Under the pieces are notes generated by a model, which was given only the letters and a program-made list of their open reading frames with translations, was not told the DNA's origin and did no database searches. The position numbers were made by a program, and so were the translations under genes. Below are positions 38,323 to 50,090 of a stretch of DNA of 64,000 nucleotides, piece by piece. Source of the stretch: Centropus unirufus (lineage: Eukaryota; Chordata; Aves; Cuculiformes; Centropidae); the NCBI GenBank assembly GCA_013397695.1, contig VYZI01000118.1:514497-578496 (forward strand), written 5' to 3'. Each line of letters begins with the position of its first letter. Position 1 is the first letter of the stretch.

Positions 38323-40510
38323 ATCAGTAGCAATTCATTAGGCAAATCAGTTTTCATAAACCATAATCCTGGTCAGTACAATATTTTGTGATCCTACAGC
38401 AATATCTCAGACAACAGCAAGCAGTTTTCTCTCGAAAGTATCAAAAAGCTCTCAAAGTTTTCCTCAAAAAGTGCATTAAATTAAATAATTAGAATTTATG
38501 TTTTCATTTCAGACTAATTGTGATGAGAAAGCATCATCTTTAACACTGCAACACCCAACACACAGACTTGTAACACAGGGCAGGTATTCACTGCCTCCAG
38601 AATTAAAATACGCTCATCTGACTATGTTCAAACACAACACATAGTCTATTTTTAATTTTTTTTAACCCACAGTATAAAGCTTTATCCTTTCTGTGCACTA
38701 CACAACAGCCCAGGCTGTATGGAATACAGCAACATGTGTCTATATGTTATTAAAACCAATAAATTTCTATTTAAAGTAGGGTTACAATCTGCGCACTAAA
38801 CGCTCATTAATGGTTATGAATCAAAATAAAGAGGGGGGGTGTCTCGTAGCAGGTGTGCAGATCTATGAATTTCAGGACATTGTAAAGCTGTCTGTAGCCA
38901 ACAGCTTCATCGCTTGGCCTTCCCGAGCTAGGAGACAGGCAATTTTTCATGATTTTACTATTTCTGGCCAAACAAAAAGTTTTTAATTAAATACACCACA
39001 TGATTCCAGATGTTTGTTTATTTGTTCCAATGAGGCTGTAAAAAAAATGCCTGGATGATAAAAATTGGAGGGGACTCCTGTAAAACCAGGCTGGGCTGGA
39101 GCATTAACTGAACACGAGGCCCTCTCAGGAGACCGGATGTGCACAGTGGTTTATGTACCTGGACCTTTGTTTCTCTGGAAGGGCTCTAATACCTCTGGAC
39201 TTCTTTATTGTCAAAGATTGTAACGCCAAGTGGCCAACTTACTGGTCTTCTTTAAAAAAAAAAAAATACCCAGTACGCAGTTGCGCACAGGATGCATCAC
39301 GAGTTCTCCTCCATCTCTAAAGAAAATTCTAGATAGGTTTATGGATTTCGATCCCAACTTTCCACTTACAGAGGCCAACTTTGTCTTTTTTTTCTGCCAC
39401 TTTACAGTCTTGGAGCTCCATTCTCATGGTGTGGAGCATTCTTCTGGTTTCTTACTGCCAGCATGACAGAATGAGCTATGTTGTGAAACATCAGACACTT
39501 TCTAGTCTACCCAAAAATATGAAGTTACAGCTTTTTCCTCATTAATCACCTTCCATCTGCTGTGACACTTGTATGAGTGACTGGGTTAGTTTTGGCAAAT
39601 ATGGGGAAAGCTGAAATGAAAACCTCAGAAATAATGGGAACAGTGACAAAAGTATGGAAAATAGTCAGGTCTTCAATAGTCAGAGTGGGGAATGTGCGCT
39701 GTGGAAAAATGAAAGTGTCTACAATACTTGGAAAAAAAAATGCTGACAATTTTGAAAGGCTGCTTGAGTCAGACTCTGAATTCCCCTCAGATGCAGAATG
39801 GGAATTTGGTGCTCCACTCCTTAGATATTTAATAACATTTTAATCTAAATTTGATTAACCACTTAATTACGCTCTTTTTGTCTTTTCAAGTCTCGCTGCA
39901 GAGAAACACCCGTATTTTATTCCCCTGGAGATGCAGCACTCCAGATAGCGATCTTCCTACAACTCAGAGCTGGTCACACCCCTTGGGTTCGCTTCCAAAC
40001 CCCAGAACACAAAGGCGTCTCACAAATTAAATTATGCTGTCATTGAAAACCACATCTTAACTTGTCTGACCGTCGAGAAAGACTTTGCACAAAACCAAGT
40101 CACACTATAGATCACTCCCAACTCATCCACCCCACCCTAGTTCCACATGACGAGTTGCTCTCATGACTGCAATACACAACGAGATAATGGTACATTTTTA
40201 CGCTGAGGTTTTCATAACCTACAGTATCCTGATCCCAAACCAACATTCCTCATACAAATGGACAAGAAATTGTTGACTCTAAGCGACAAGAACATGAATC
40301 CAATGACCCAGGAAATGTATTTCTTGAACCAGATTAGTCAAGGCCACACAGAAATCCGACCACAATTTATTCCATGTTTGGGCAAGTCTTTGTGCTTTAC
40401 AGAGAATCACGCAGGCACTGGCAGAGACTCTCACTACTGAGCACACGAGGTAAATTGGGCCACAGAAGACCACTGCTATTGGTGGTGATTCCATACTACT
40501 AAACTAATTG
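38323..40510. other. Unique non-coding sequence
   Basis: No gene recognised. An 88-codon frame at 39577-39843 has no identifiable domain or splice context. It contains a poly(A) run at 39254-39267 and AT-rich unique sequence. Confidence 0.5.
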
Positions 40511-40795
40511 TAGAGTCATAGAATCATAAGGTTGGAAAAGACATCCAAGAACAACCAGTCCAATCATCAGCCCAACACCTGTGCCCACTAAATCATGTCC
40601 TACAGTGTCAGATCTAGTTTTACTTTTTTTTTTAAGCCCTCCAGGGATGAAGACTTCATCACATCCCTGAGCAGCCTCTTCCGAAGCTTGACCATTCTTT
40701 TAAGAAATTATTCCAAATATCCAGTGCAAACCCTCCCTGGTGCTACTTGAGTCCAGGAGAGGTTTTCAGTCCTACACTCTATGTTCATCTTCTCC
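40511..40795 (-). mobile_element. CR1 LINE, second 3'-end type
   Basis: The plus strand begins TAGAGTCATAGAATCATAAGG and continues GTTGGAAAAGACATCC, CACTAAATCATGTCC, CCCTCCAGGGATGAAGAC and GACCATTC. It shares its layout with the copies at 34.7 and 49.7 kb. It fades out after about 40790. Confidence 0.9.
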
Positions 40796-41860
40796 CACCA
40801 TTCCAAAAGAAGAGGATTTCCACCCACTCACGCTGGGGCTAAGAGTCATAAGCACAGCACAACCCACTGCTGGGACATATTTCCTGGCATTACTAGGAAA
40901 GGTCACAGCTTATTTTTGAGTCTTCCTGCCCCTTGAAAATATGATCGTGTCTTTCCACACTACTGTGAATGGGTTTGGGCTGGTTTGTTTTAAGGTTATG
41001 CATGTCATGATCAGATGACCCTGCCCCAAGAGGCATGCACTCCACCACTCACCACAACATCGTGCAGTTTAAAAACTTGTTTTCGAAGGACACCTCATGT
41101 AAACCCACAAGAAGATTTCTAACAGCATCCCTGCCTGATTCAGAGCTCCCACCTATGGCATCTGTTTGCAGTCCTGTTAATCAACCTGTTCCTAGTTTTG
41201 AGACAAGCTAAAGCAAATACTTCTACGCATTGATAGAAACCCATTCCTAAAATCTTGGGTAGGATCCGCTAGATGAACCGAGTGATAAAGTGCTGCCCCT
41301 GGGTTCATTACTTTTCTTATTCTTTTTGGACAGCACACAATGAGCTGCTTTATGCAGATATACAGAAAAATCAATTGATAACCATAAAGTGCAGTTCACA
41401 TTAAGAAAACTAACTAATTATGATAAGTTGCCACATAAATTGCTTTGTGACTTTCCCAGCAATCAATTCCAAACTCCAAATAAGCCTCTGGCTTAAAAAC
41501 ACAATGAGGACCTAACAACTGTGTCAATAACAACAATAGAGAAGACTGCCATGATAATATAAACAGGATAATTATCTTACTGGAAGTAAGTTTTTATGCT
41601 AACCCATTTCCTTTTCTTTTTATGTCTGTGAAGTAAAGACAGTGGGGCTTTTCATCATGTACATCTATTCAGTTGAAAGCCTTCAAAGATAAGAACTCGG
41701 TGTATTAACATTTATTATGAAGCATGTGCCACTTCCTAATTTTGCTTTATAAAAAGTTTGAAATATCACCTTAAAACTCGAGATCCAAGTCTTGAAGAAC
41801 TGACACATTATTAACTCCAGATAAAACTGAGAATATTTATTTCTAAAGTATATATATCTG
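40796..41860. other. Unique non-coding sequence
   Basis: No gene recognised. AT-rich with no repeat structure. Confidence 0.5.
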
Positions 41861-42086
41861 AGATTTAGATTAGACAATAGGAAGAATTTCTTCATGACGA
41901 GGGCAGGAAGGTCCTGGCCCAGGTCCTCTGCAGTGGTGGCTGCACCATCCCTGGAGGTGTTCAAGGTCAGGTTGGATGGGACCTTGGGCAGCTTGATCCA
42001 GTGGGAGGTGCCCCTGCCTACAGGAAGGGGTTGGAACTGGATGGGCTTTAAACTCCCCTCCAACCAAAATCTTTCCAAGATTCTAT
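41861..42086 (+). mobile_element. CR1 LINE 3'-end fragment
   Basis: It starts at GAGATTTAGATTAGACAATAG (the end of the ORF2 region, 'RFRLD.R.N'). It passes through CTTCATGACGAGGGCAGG, CTGGAGGTGTTCAAGGTC and GGTTGGAACTGGATGGGC to a decayed TTTCCAAGATTCTAT end. The 169-codon minus-strand frame across it is antisense and not a gene. Confidence 0.92.
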
Positions 42087-44415
42087 AAAGCGAGCTAGGC
42101 AAACCGAAGTGGAGCAGGTCCAAACTATCCCTAGAGGACAGTTTAGAGATTTCACAGATCACATCAGCTATATTACACCCTCTGGCTTTCAAAAATTCCT
42201 ACCTTTTTCCTTCAACACCAAATTTTGAGAGCAGTGCCTCTCCTTTGACATCCATTGGATTGTGAATTCGAGCACAATTGGGTGGCCCAGTGCTTGATGT
42301 GCATTCTAAAGTACACACCTGTCTTCATCTGGTGTGTAACTCAACTCATTCAAAGGTGGGGTTTTTACCCTAAAAACCAGTCAGAATGCCCTCTGTATAA
42401 TCACACCAGTCCTTAACGAAAATTTCAAACGCCAAACGCTCCACCTGCAATAGCACAGGATAATGACCACAGGAAAAACCCTACGGATCAAGTTCAGGTG
42501 TCTCTAAGAGACGATCCTGCTTCCCGCTTAGGAAAGCAAAAGTTGGCAAAATCCTCATTCCAGAGCAAATCCCAAGCACACCCCTGGTTAGGAAAAAAGA
42601 GAAACAATAGCAGAAACAACCCGCCCTCCTTTCCTCAAAACTACTTTATAAAATCCCTTTCACAGGGTTAATGGGAAGCTTAAAAATACTCTTTCCCTGG
42701 GCATTGCTTCTGAAGGCAGTTTGTTCCTTTCAAACTCGGATTAGACTGTTTCAGAAGATAAGAAAATGCGTCTGTACGTTGACTCAGAAATATTGGTAGA
42801 ATAAATAACAATTCTTTATTTGGGCACTCATCTTTCAAATATTAAGTCAGAGGACGCTACGCCTGCGTGTACCAGAACCCTCGGATAATTAACTGAGTAG
42901 ACACCAGAACAGGACAGTGGATTTGTTCAGGAAGTTCTTACAAGCCAGAATAGATTGGAACTATTAAACCTTGGCATAAATCCAAGCTAAGGCTCTAAAA
43001 ACTACTTACATAAATACAGGCTTAGTTTTTAATGGAAACTGCCTCTTCTTCATCTTACCAGTAAGCTATGGGGCAGCCTCACCACTGGTTCTTCCCAGAA
43101 ACAATAGCACGAAGAGGGGAGGTATTTGTAAAATGTTACTGGAAACGTTACTGGAAACCATACGGCTTTGGCAAAATAGTAGGTTTTCAGGTAAATCAGG
43201 TAATGAACAACATTGTAAAATATCTGTCTATACAAAGGGCATCCAGCACTTTTTTCAGATGGGAAAACAGATTTTCATGACAGCCGTGATTCAGTAATAT
43301 TGCTTCTAGACATAGAAAGAATAATTAATTACTGTTTACCCCACCAACTGGAAAGCATTATCCTTTTATCAGACTTTCAACAAGTACACAAGTTTCTCCA
43401 GGGATAAATCGGAACACTTGAACTTACAGCATTCCCCTTTCAGTCTGCAGTGAAAATTGCCAATATTTATACATGCAACAGCCGATTCAATCATTTTTTA
43501 CAACACTGAAAACATTCAGTGAAGAAAAAAAAAACAAGTACCCAGAACCGAAAACAGCGCATTTAAATATTTCAGGCTTTTTTTTAAAGATTTTGCTATT
43601 GCCTCCAATTAATCTATGGACTCATGAACTTGGAGATTTTAAGAAGTTGACTGAGTTCACGAGCCCTGCCATCAGGCTGTTCCAAGCTTTATTTACAAAA
43701 CCTGCAATTTTTGAAGCCTTTCCCAATTATTTAATTGTGAATATATTTTATACGTACATACATATAAACTGACTGGACTATGCCAACAACATCTCTTCTA
43801 GGGCTAATTTTACCCCTTTTTTGGATGACAAACGCTCTTTTATTCATTTTAATTATAACCATGCTTAATCATCGAGGAAGTCTTCAGCATGCATTTAGTA
43901 TGCAAACCAGGATATTTTTGGGAAGAGTAAAGACAGAAGTAAAAGAATTATATCAACAACTACGGGTAAAAAGTTGATCATTTGGGGAAAATAATTTCCC
44001 TCTTTCATTGTGAGAAGGCAGAAGTTCTCAAATGCTCACAAAGCAAGCGCACTTAGAACCTGTTAAGCCCCACTGGGAATGGATACCCATCCACACCTGC
44101 CTGCAACTCCTACTACAGCTGCACATCGATTTAGTGGAAGAAAAAAACCAATAATTCAGGCATGCAACTTTTGATGCTTAATATTACCGGCATTTCTTTG
44201 GCTAAGTCAGATTCCAAGATCAGCCATGAAGCCACACTTCCAATTCACTATCACCTAAAAATACACCGATCTGAGGATACGTGCCTTTTAAGGGTAATTC
44301 TGATGTATTTTTATAGAGCTTAGACATTTACACCATTCTGTCCTTCTCCCTGTCTCACTAGACCAAGCCATTCAATCCAACACCAGAAATCCAACCATGA
44401 AGCAAATAAGCTTAC
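42087..44415. other. Unique non-coding sequence
   Basis: No gene recognised. It contains a perfect 12-bp tandem duplication (GTTACTGGAAAC twice, 43135-43158). Frames at 43473-43772 and 43780-43977 are AT-driven and featureless. Confidence 0.5.
43135..43158. repeat. 12-bp tandem duplication
   Basis: GTTACTGGAAAC occurs twice head to tail without a mismatch, so it is probably a recent slippage event. Confidence 0.8.
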
Positions 44416-44694
44416 CAGAACTTTGAAGCCACAGCACACACCTGGGGAACTTCTTGGATATTTTCACAGGGGAAGGGGTGTTGTTTAATCTCTGAAGACC
44501 AAAGGTGCGCTCAAATCTAAGATTCTGGAGAGGACCTTTCTCTTTGACAAGTTGCTCCACCAGCTCAGTGTCAGAACACCCCACGCTACCGCACTTTCCG
44601 AACGTTTCATTTGAAGCACAACACACCAAGTTCACACCAAGACGAGGATCTAGCTCCACACCCACCTGAGCCCCGGCACCACCCATGATGCAGG
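44416..44694 (-). other. Coding-like block, possible exon or retrocopy
   Basis: On the minus strand a frame of about 90 codons starts with an ATG at 44686 and stays open through 44416. There it meets a good donor-like sequence (TTCTG|GTAAGCTT). A CAG at 44695-44697 could be the acceptor, but its pyrimidine tract is poor. The translation looks protein-like, with balanced composition and no low complexity (words such as 'CSDTELVEQLVKEKGPLQ' and 'FERTFGLQRLNN'), but I recognise no family. A neighbouring minus-strand frame at 44716-44925 is cysteine- and serine-rich. It may be an old retrocopy, a lineage-specific exon or chance. Confidence 0.25.
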
Positions 44695-45672
44695 CTGCAA
44701 CGAATTAAGGTCTAATCAGCTGATTGCTTCATCCTGCCCACCTGAATCAGGGAAACTCGTGCAGCTGCATCGCCTGCTGATTCTTTCAGAAGGTTTCAAG
44801 CAATAAGAATTTGTCCTAACTCTGCCTTGGTCTTCTGAAGTGCTGCAGAATGCAACACACACTAAAGCCAAGTCACCATCAATCCATAAACACCAGGCTG
44901 ACTTTGATTCTGGAATCCAGTACAAAAACTGCCTCTATGCAGATGGTTTACATAATCAACGCGAAAACAATGTGAAGTGTGGAAGTAGATAAAAGCATTG
45001 TTACTGTGGTTTTAAGCTGAAAAATGCTGCAAGCATTATCAATTCCTCCTTTTAATAACAAAGGTGAAGGAGCTTAGGATGGACCCTTCCTGACTCCAGT
45101 TTTCCACCTGCTCCCTGAGCATTCTGCTCCACAGGCATGCAGAAGGAATTTGCCCAAGGTGCTTTGTGAATTCTAAGGGTTGGTGAAAAAGGAAATTGAA
45201 CACTGATCCACCTTTAATATTGAAAAACAGAGAATAACCCCTCTTTATTGCAATGAAAACGTGTTAAAATTCCAAAATTATAGCCCTGAATTGTTAAACT
45301 GCCAAAGAGCTCTCTTTACAAATATTAGAAAGTTTACCAATTCCCACAAAATTACTAACGCTGCCTGTAATCATCTACTTAGCAAGAGTTAAGTACTCTA
45401 ATCTCTTTACATTTTTCTCTCACACACAAAAAAACCTACCACTGAATGTTATTATCCATAGATTTATTTGCCTTCCCAGTAGACTACCTTTAAATCCTAT
45501 TTAATTTGAGTTAAAAATCTGTAGCCTTGACAGGTATGGTTTTCTCATCTGGTGCTTGAAAGGCACAATGTTCTCCGTAAAGTGCCAATGCAGCAGGAAA
45601 TAATAGAGAGGTGGCCTTACAGCAAAGCTCCCACCTCGCAGTGGGTCACACCAAGGAAAATTCAGTTCCTAC
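44695..45672. other. Probable intron on the minus strand
   Basis: No repeat or second exon seen. This would be the intron sequence after the 45673-45757 exon if that exon is real. Confidence 0.4.
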
Positions 45673-45757
45673 CTCTGTGATTGGTGAGGTCCCTGGACCC
45701 CGACGGCAGAGGCGTGTACTGCATCTCTGGAGAGGTGGAGACGGCATCACTGGAGGC
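45673..45757 (-). CDS. Candidate internal coding exon, 85 bp, gene unknown
   Basis: On the minus strand a pyrimidine-rich tract (TTTGTTTCTTCACTCAG) ends in a canonical AG at 45758-45759. It is followed by 85 bases and then a canonical GT donor (AGAG|GTAGGAAC, GT at 45671-45672). Read in frame from the first base the exon is open and gives a serine/threonine/proline-rich peptide including 'SSDAVSTSPEMQYTPLP' and ending '..RDLTNHR' plus one base. A second frame is also open, and the third has an early stop. The exon is GC-richer than its flanks and holds several CpGs (ATGCCGTC, TACACGCC, GCCGTCGGGG), as coding sequence often does. Its length of 85 bases would shift frame if skipped. The peptide looks like a disordered cytoplasmic or nuclear linker. 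I do not recognise the parent gene. Alternatives are a cryptic exon or an untranslated exon. Confidence 0.5.
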
Positions 45758-47709
45758 CTGAGTGAAGAAACAAATATATTAGGGCTCTGAGTGAAAGTCA
45801 ATGATTGCACTAAGAGGATGCATCTGCAAAACGAGCTCTGGGAGGTGGGTACAGGTGCGCAGGCACCAGCCCAGGAGGATTAATTTGCTGTTGCTAGGGC
45901 TGCCTGCAACCCTTCAAGTAGTGACACTCATCAGTTTTTGCTCTGATATTTGGTATCGTTACTAAAATTATATTTTCATACGGCTCACAGCGTCCACAGA
46001 TTACCATCTTGCCCAGGAAATCTTTAGGCAATGTTAAAAATGTTCCCCGCAGCAAAGTAGACTGATAGTTAAAGGAAGGAAGTTCTGAGTGAGTCCACAT
46101 GTAAGAAAGGAGATGGAACATACAAAACCGAGATAATTCTTTGTCCCAGATGATACCATCTATTTCAAAGCTAAGCAGAAAGCCCAATCCGGGCATTTCA
46201 CCCCCCTGTGAGCTAAATTAAGGCATTACTTAGAAACGATAATGCCTAGAATGCAAAATAAATAAATAATGGACAAGTATATAGAAATGTTAAGAATAAA
46301 TACTTAAAACCCCCACCAGAAGTCTAACACTTCAAAAAGTAAATGCCAAGATGCTTACTCAGAGTCCTTAAAAGCAAAACGTTAAGGGAGAAGAGAGGAA
46401 ACCCACGTCTTTCCCCACAAGGGATATTTCTAGATCCTATGATTCCACTATAAAAAGATTAGTGTGGAGCCATAGCTTGCGGCACACTGATCTTCACCCA
46501 GTTGGATGGTTCATCTGAAGAGCAACGTAAAGCCAAGAGAAAGCACATTCAGAACAGCAGCGCTGCACTAATACCAAAAAAAGGGACTGTGTTGGTGAAA
46601 TGAATCATCATTAGTTTTTAACATTTATTTTAAGTCGCGTGGATTGATATCGTGGTAGAGGCGTGTCCAGTTTCAGGTGTGGAGTTTGCTCTACAGTGTT
46701 TCCAATCCACCCATTGCAACGTACATAGGAAGATGGTGGGTTTTAATTGGAAACACAAAGGACTGTGTTCACTACAAGTTACACATGATCATCCCTAATA
46801 GAGAAGATCAGGTAAATAAAGAGAAGAAATACAAAAGCTAAACTGTTTCTTGAATATTGTTATAATTTTCTAAAGGGTGTCTTGAAAAAATAGTTGCTGT
46901 CTTCTGTACAGGTTGTTCCACAATTGTATTATTTATTGTTTTATGAGCGACAAAAGTCAATCAAGGGCATCCACCTCAATTTTCCTTCTTATTTCACAAT
47001 TAATTATACCCTCAACATTTGTATTTTTTTAAATTAAATTAATCCTAAAGCAAATTTACAATGGCTGGTTAAGATAAAAATGTAAAAATGGGCAATAATG
47101 TTTTGTGGAAGTAAAAGCTTAAATACTAATTTAAATCTTAATTGCCAGATTCATCCAGGCAACTAAAGCTGTGAACAAAAATCAGAAATCCTCAATAAGG
47201 AAAATTAATCATGAGAACAGTTTGTTAAAGCCTATAACTCAGAAATCTTCTTTGCCATCGCTGCTGGACTCCTGGATGGTAGTGCATTAAAATGTTAAGC
47301 AGTAAATGACTGAGCCGTGTGCTAAGCTTTTGCTTTTGGAGACCAGCTGTCAATTCCTACGTCAGATTATGGTTACAGTCCCCTTTTTGTCCCTAGTGAA
47401 AATCAGGTCATAATAAGAAGATGCATCATGCATCAAAACAAAGATCTTAATAGAGACAGGTTTGCTTAAACAGCAAGGATGCTACTGATGGGATATGAAT
47501 AAACATCTCGAAGATCCTGCCTAAGCTTAATGTGCAAACACAGCCTCCTCTTCAGAGGGGGGATGTTATAGACCCAACTCGCACTTTCAGCCAGAGTGAA
47601 TAATCCTTGGATTTTAGCCAAACGTGCAGCTCAATACGCCTGGACTACGGAGCAATAAAAACCTTCCCTCTAATGATCAATATAAGCTGGGGGTAAATAC
47701 AATAGAAAT
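45758..47709. other. Probable intron, no feature seen
   Basis: AT-rich unique sequence. A 100-codon minus-strand frame at 45894-46196 has no recognisable similarity and no good donor. Confidence 0.45.
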
Positions 47710-47912
47710 ATATAATGGTTTGGGTTGGAAATGACCTTAAAGCCCATCCAGTTCCAATCCCCTTGCCGTGAGCAGCGACACCTTCCACTGGATCAGGGTC
47801 TTCAAGCCCCATCCAACCTGGCCTTCAACACCTCCAGGGATGGGGCAGCCACCACTGCTCTGGGCAACCTGGGCCAGGGCCTCCCCACCCTCATGGAGGA
47901 GAATTTCATCAT
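47710..47912 (-). mobile_element. CR1 LINE 3'-end fragment
   Basis: The plus strand runs from ATGGTTTGGGTTGGAAATGAC through AAAGCCCATCCAGTTCC, CTTCCACTGGATCAGGG, AACACCTCCAGGGATGGGG and CTCCCCACCCTCATGG. The 158-codon plus-strand frame over it is the antisense of this element and not a protein. Confidence 0.93.
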
Positions 47913-48889
47913 CCTCTGTGAGGGTGAGACAGTTGCCCCTACCACCAGCGATGTAGATTCTGAAAGGAACTCCAACAAAAGGCTCACAAGCCTCTGTTTT
48001 CTTTCAGCCTGGTCACTCTGGGTAAGACAAGAAAAAAAAAATGTCACTACCTTTTTAACACAAGACTTCATCCCTGTAAGCCACCCCAAAAGCTGGGGGA
48101 ATAAGTGGTCTCATACTGTACACTCGAGATGTTATCTGCCTATTCAAGTGTACTTATTTGGGACTCTGATAATAGCAAAGGTTTCTCTTTGGTACTTTTA
48201 ATCTCAATTTAGACTGTTGACAGCTTGATGATAGCTTTTCCTAAAATTACTGGAAGAGACTTTGCCTTTTCAGCAATATACACTGAGTGAGCAAAATTCA
48301 AGAGCCTCTAAAAAGGATATTGGAGTGAAGGGGCAATTTAGCTTTATTTCCAATTTTAGGAAAAGCAAGAACAGGAGGGTTTGTTTATTGGCGTTTTGCT
48401 GTTACTTTATGTACAGTATATAATTCCCTGTCAAATACAGAACAGTTTTCATTACCTTTGAGCTAAGCATCACGTTAGAGCAACTTTAATTCTGTGGAAT
48501 ATCATCCAGGATTTGGATTGTTTTGCACTGAATCACGTTCCTGAGTAAGCCTGTGCACCAGCAGAAAGACAACTATTTGTATTCCCTGCCACATCCTGGT
48601 GTGTGGCTCCAAGTTATTTTCCAGAGAGATCGGTACGGATTATACAACTGATAATATTCACAGGGATATTTTGACAGTGACAGCACCGATACGCAACAGT
48701 TTTGTCTTCAAGTCCCGGTGACATGCGCATCAGAAGTTCTTGTCGCGGTGGAAAACACAAATCCAAATAGCTTTGACGAAAGCTGGTTAAAATGGGCGGT
48801 TGCTGCAGTTTTGGAGGAACAGGTCACCAAATAACTCCAAAAGAAATCCCTACAGTAATATTACAGGAGAAACGTGTGTTCTTGCAAGC
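47913..48889. other. Unique non-coding sequence
   Basis: No gene recognised. 48650-48760 has slightly more CpG than its surroundings but no exon structure. Confidence 0.5.
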
Positions 48890-49137
48890 GTTATTCGGCT
48901 TGGAGAAGAGAAGGCTCTGGGGAGATCTTGTAGTGGCCTTCCAGTACCTCAAGGGGTTCCAAGAGAGCTGGGGAGGGATATTTTACAAGGGCATGGAGTG
49001 ATAGGATGAGGGCAAATGGCTTTAAATTGGAAGGGGGAATACATCAGGAACACATTCCTCATGACGAGGGTGGGGAGGCACCGGCAGGGGCTGCCCAGGG
49101 ATGTGGTGGTGTCCCTGTCCCTGGAGGTGTTAAAAAA
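48890..49137 (+). mobile_element. CR1 LINE fragment lacking its 3' end
   Basis: It starts CGGCTTGGAGAAGAGAAGG and runs through GATCTTGTAGTGGCC, GGCTTTAAATTGGAAGGGG, CCTCATGACGAGGGTGGGG and CTGTCCCTGGAGGTGTT. There it stops abruptly, with none of the last ~150 bases of the family. A tandem GTTAAAAAAT pair (49130-49149) sits at the break. Nearly all CR1 copies are truncated only at the 5' end, so the 3' part was probably deleted after insertion. Confidence 0.88.
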
Positions 49138-49686
49138 TGTTAAAAAATGCAATGACCTTAGCAATTGTTGCTTCTCATTTGGTGATTTACGTTCAAATAA
49201 AAGTGGAAACCAATCCTGTGACATGGCAGTGAGGGGCCCAATGGTACCTATCACACTATCAAACTCAAAACTTGGATTTAGAACAGAAGTATGATTTATT
49301 TCAAAAGACTTTTACTACATCCACAGGGAAACCACAATTAAGAATGAAGGAAATCACTGCATTATCCATTTTTTAAACTGACAACATTTCTCCAGGAAGG
49401 TGTATGATTAATGAGACAATCTGTGGTACACTTCCAACTTAAAGGATTGACTTACACTTGCTTTTGAAAAACTTTTTCATTTAACCAACGGTAATAGCCT
49501 CTTGATAAGCTTGTTCTCTCTCAAATGCACTCAGTGCTTAAAATCAATCACTTAAAATCAAAGATATACATGGCTTATTATAATTTTAAGGACTATCTTC
49601 ATAAACATGTACTAAAGCTAAGGACTCGTTTTGGATCTCTTGGGATCTCAGCTATTTTCTCCAAGAGAAACAATGGCAACAGCCTT

Positions 49687-50090
49687 CAATAGAATCATAG
49701 AACCATTAAAGTTGGAAAAGACCTCTGAGATCATCCAGTCTTTCAGCTCAATGCCACTGTGCCTACTAAACCACGTCCCAAAGTGTCACGTCTACACTCT
49801 TTTTTGAACCCGTCCAGGGATGGAGGCTCCACCACTGCCCTGGGCAGCCTCTTCCAACGCTTCACCACTCTTTCAGCATAGAAATTTTTCCTAATATCCA
49901 ATCTAAATGTCTCCTGGCACAACTTGAGGCCACCTCCTCTCCTCCTATTGCCTTTTACTTGGGAAAACAGAGCAAGAGTGATAAGGCCTCCCCTCAGCCT
50001 CCTCTTCTCCAGGCTAAACAGCCCCAGTTCCCTCAGCTGCTCCCCATAAGACTTGTGCTCCAGCCCCTTCACCAGCTTTGTTGGCCCGCA
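49687..50090 (-). mobile_element. CR1 LINE fragment with ORF2 C-terminus
   Basis: The plus strand begins TAGAATCATAGAACCATTAAAG, the reversed terminus, and continues GACCTCTGAGATCATCCAG, TTTTTTGAACCCGTCCAGGG and TAATATCCAATCTAAATG to the ORF2 end. On the minus strand 49743-50072 stays open for about 109 codons. It keeps the ORF2 C-terminal words 'LRELGLFSLEKRRLRG', 'FRLDIRKNF' and 'RLPRAVVEPPSL'. It is a fragment of the non-LTR polymerase ORF tail without catalytic domain and is not functional. Confidence 0.95.

Noticed and set aside
41683..42192. 169-codon minus-strand frame
   Set aside because: The central part is antisense CR1 and the flanks are unrelated unique sequence. No domain or splice context.
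47725..48201. 158-codon plus-strand frame
   Set aside because: The first third is antisense CR1 and the rest is chance read-through.
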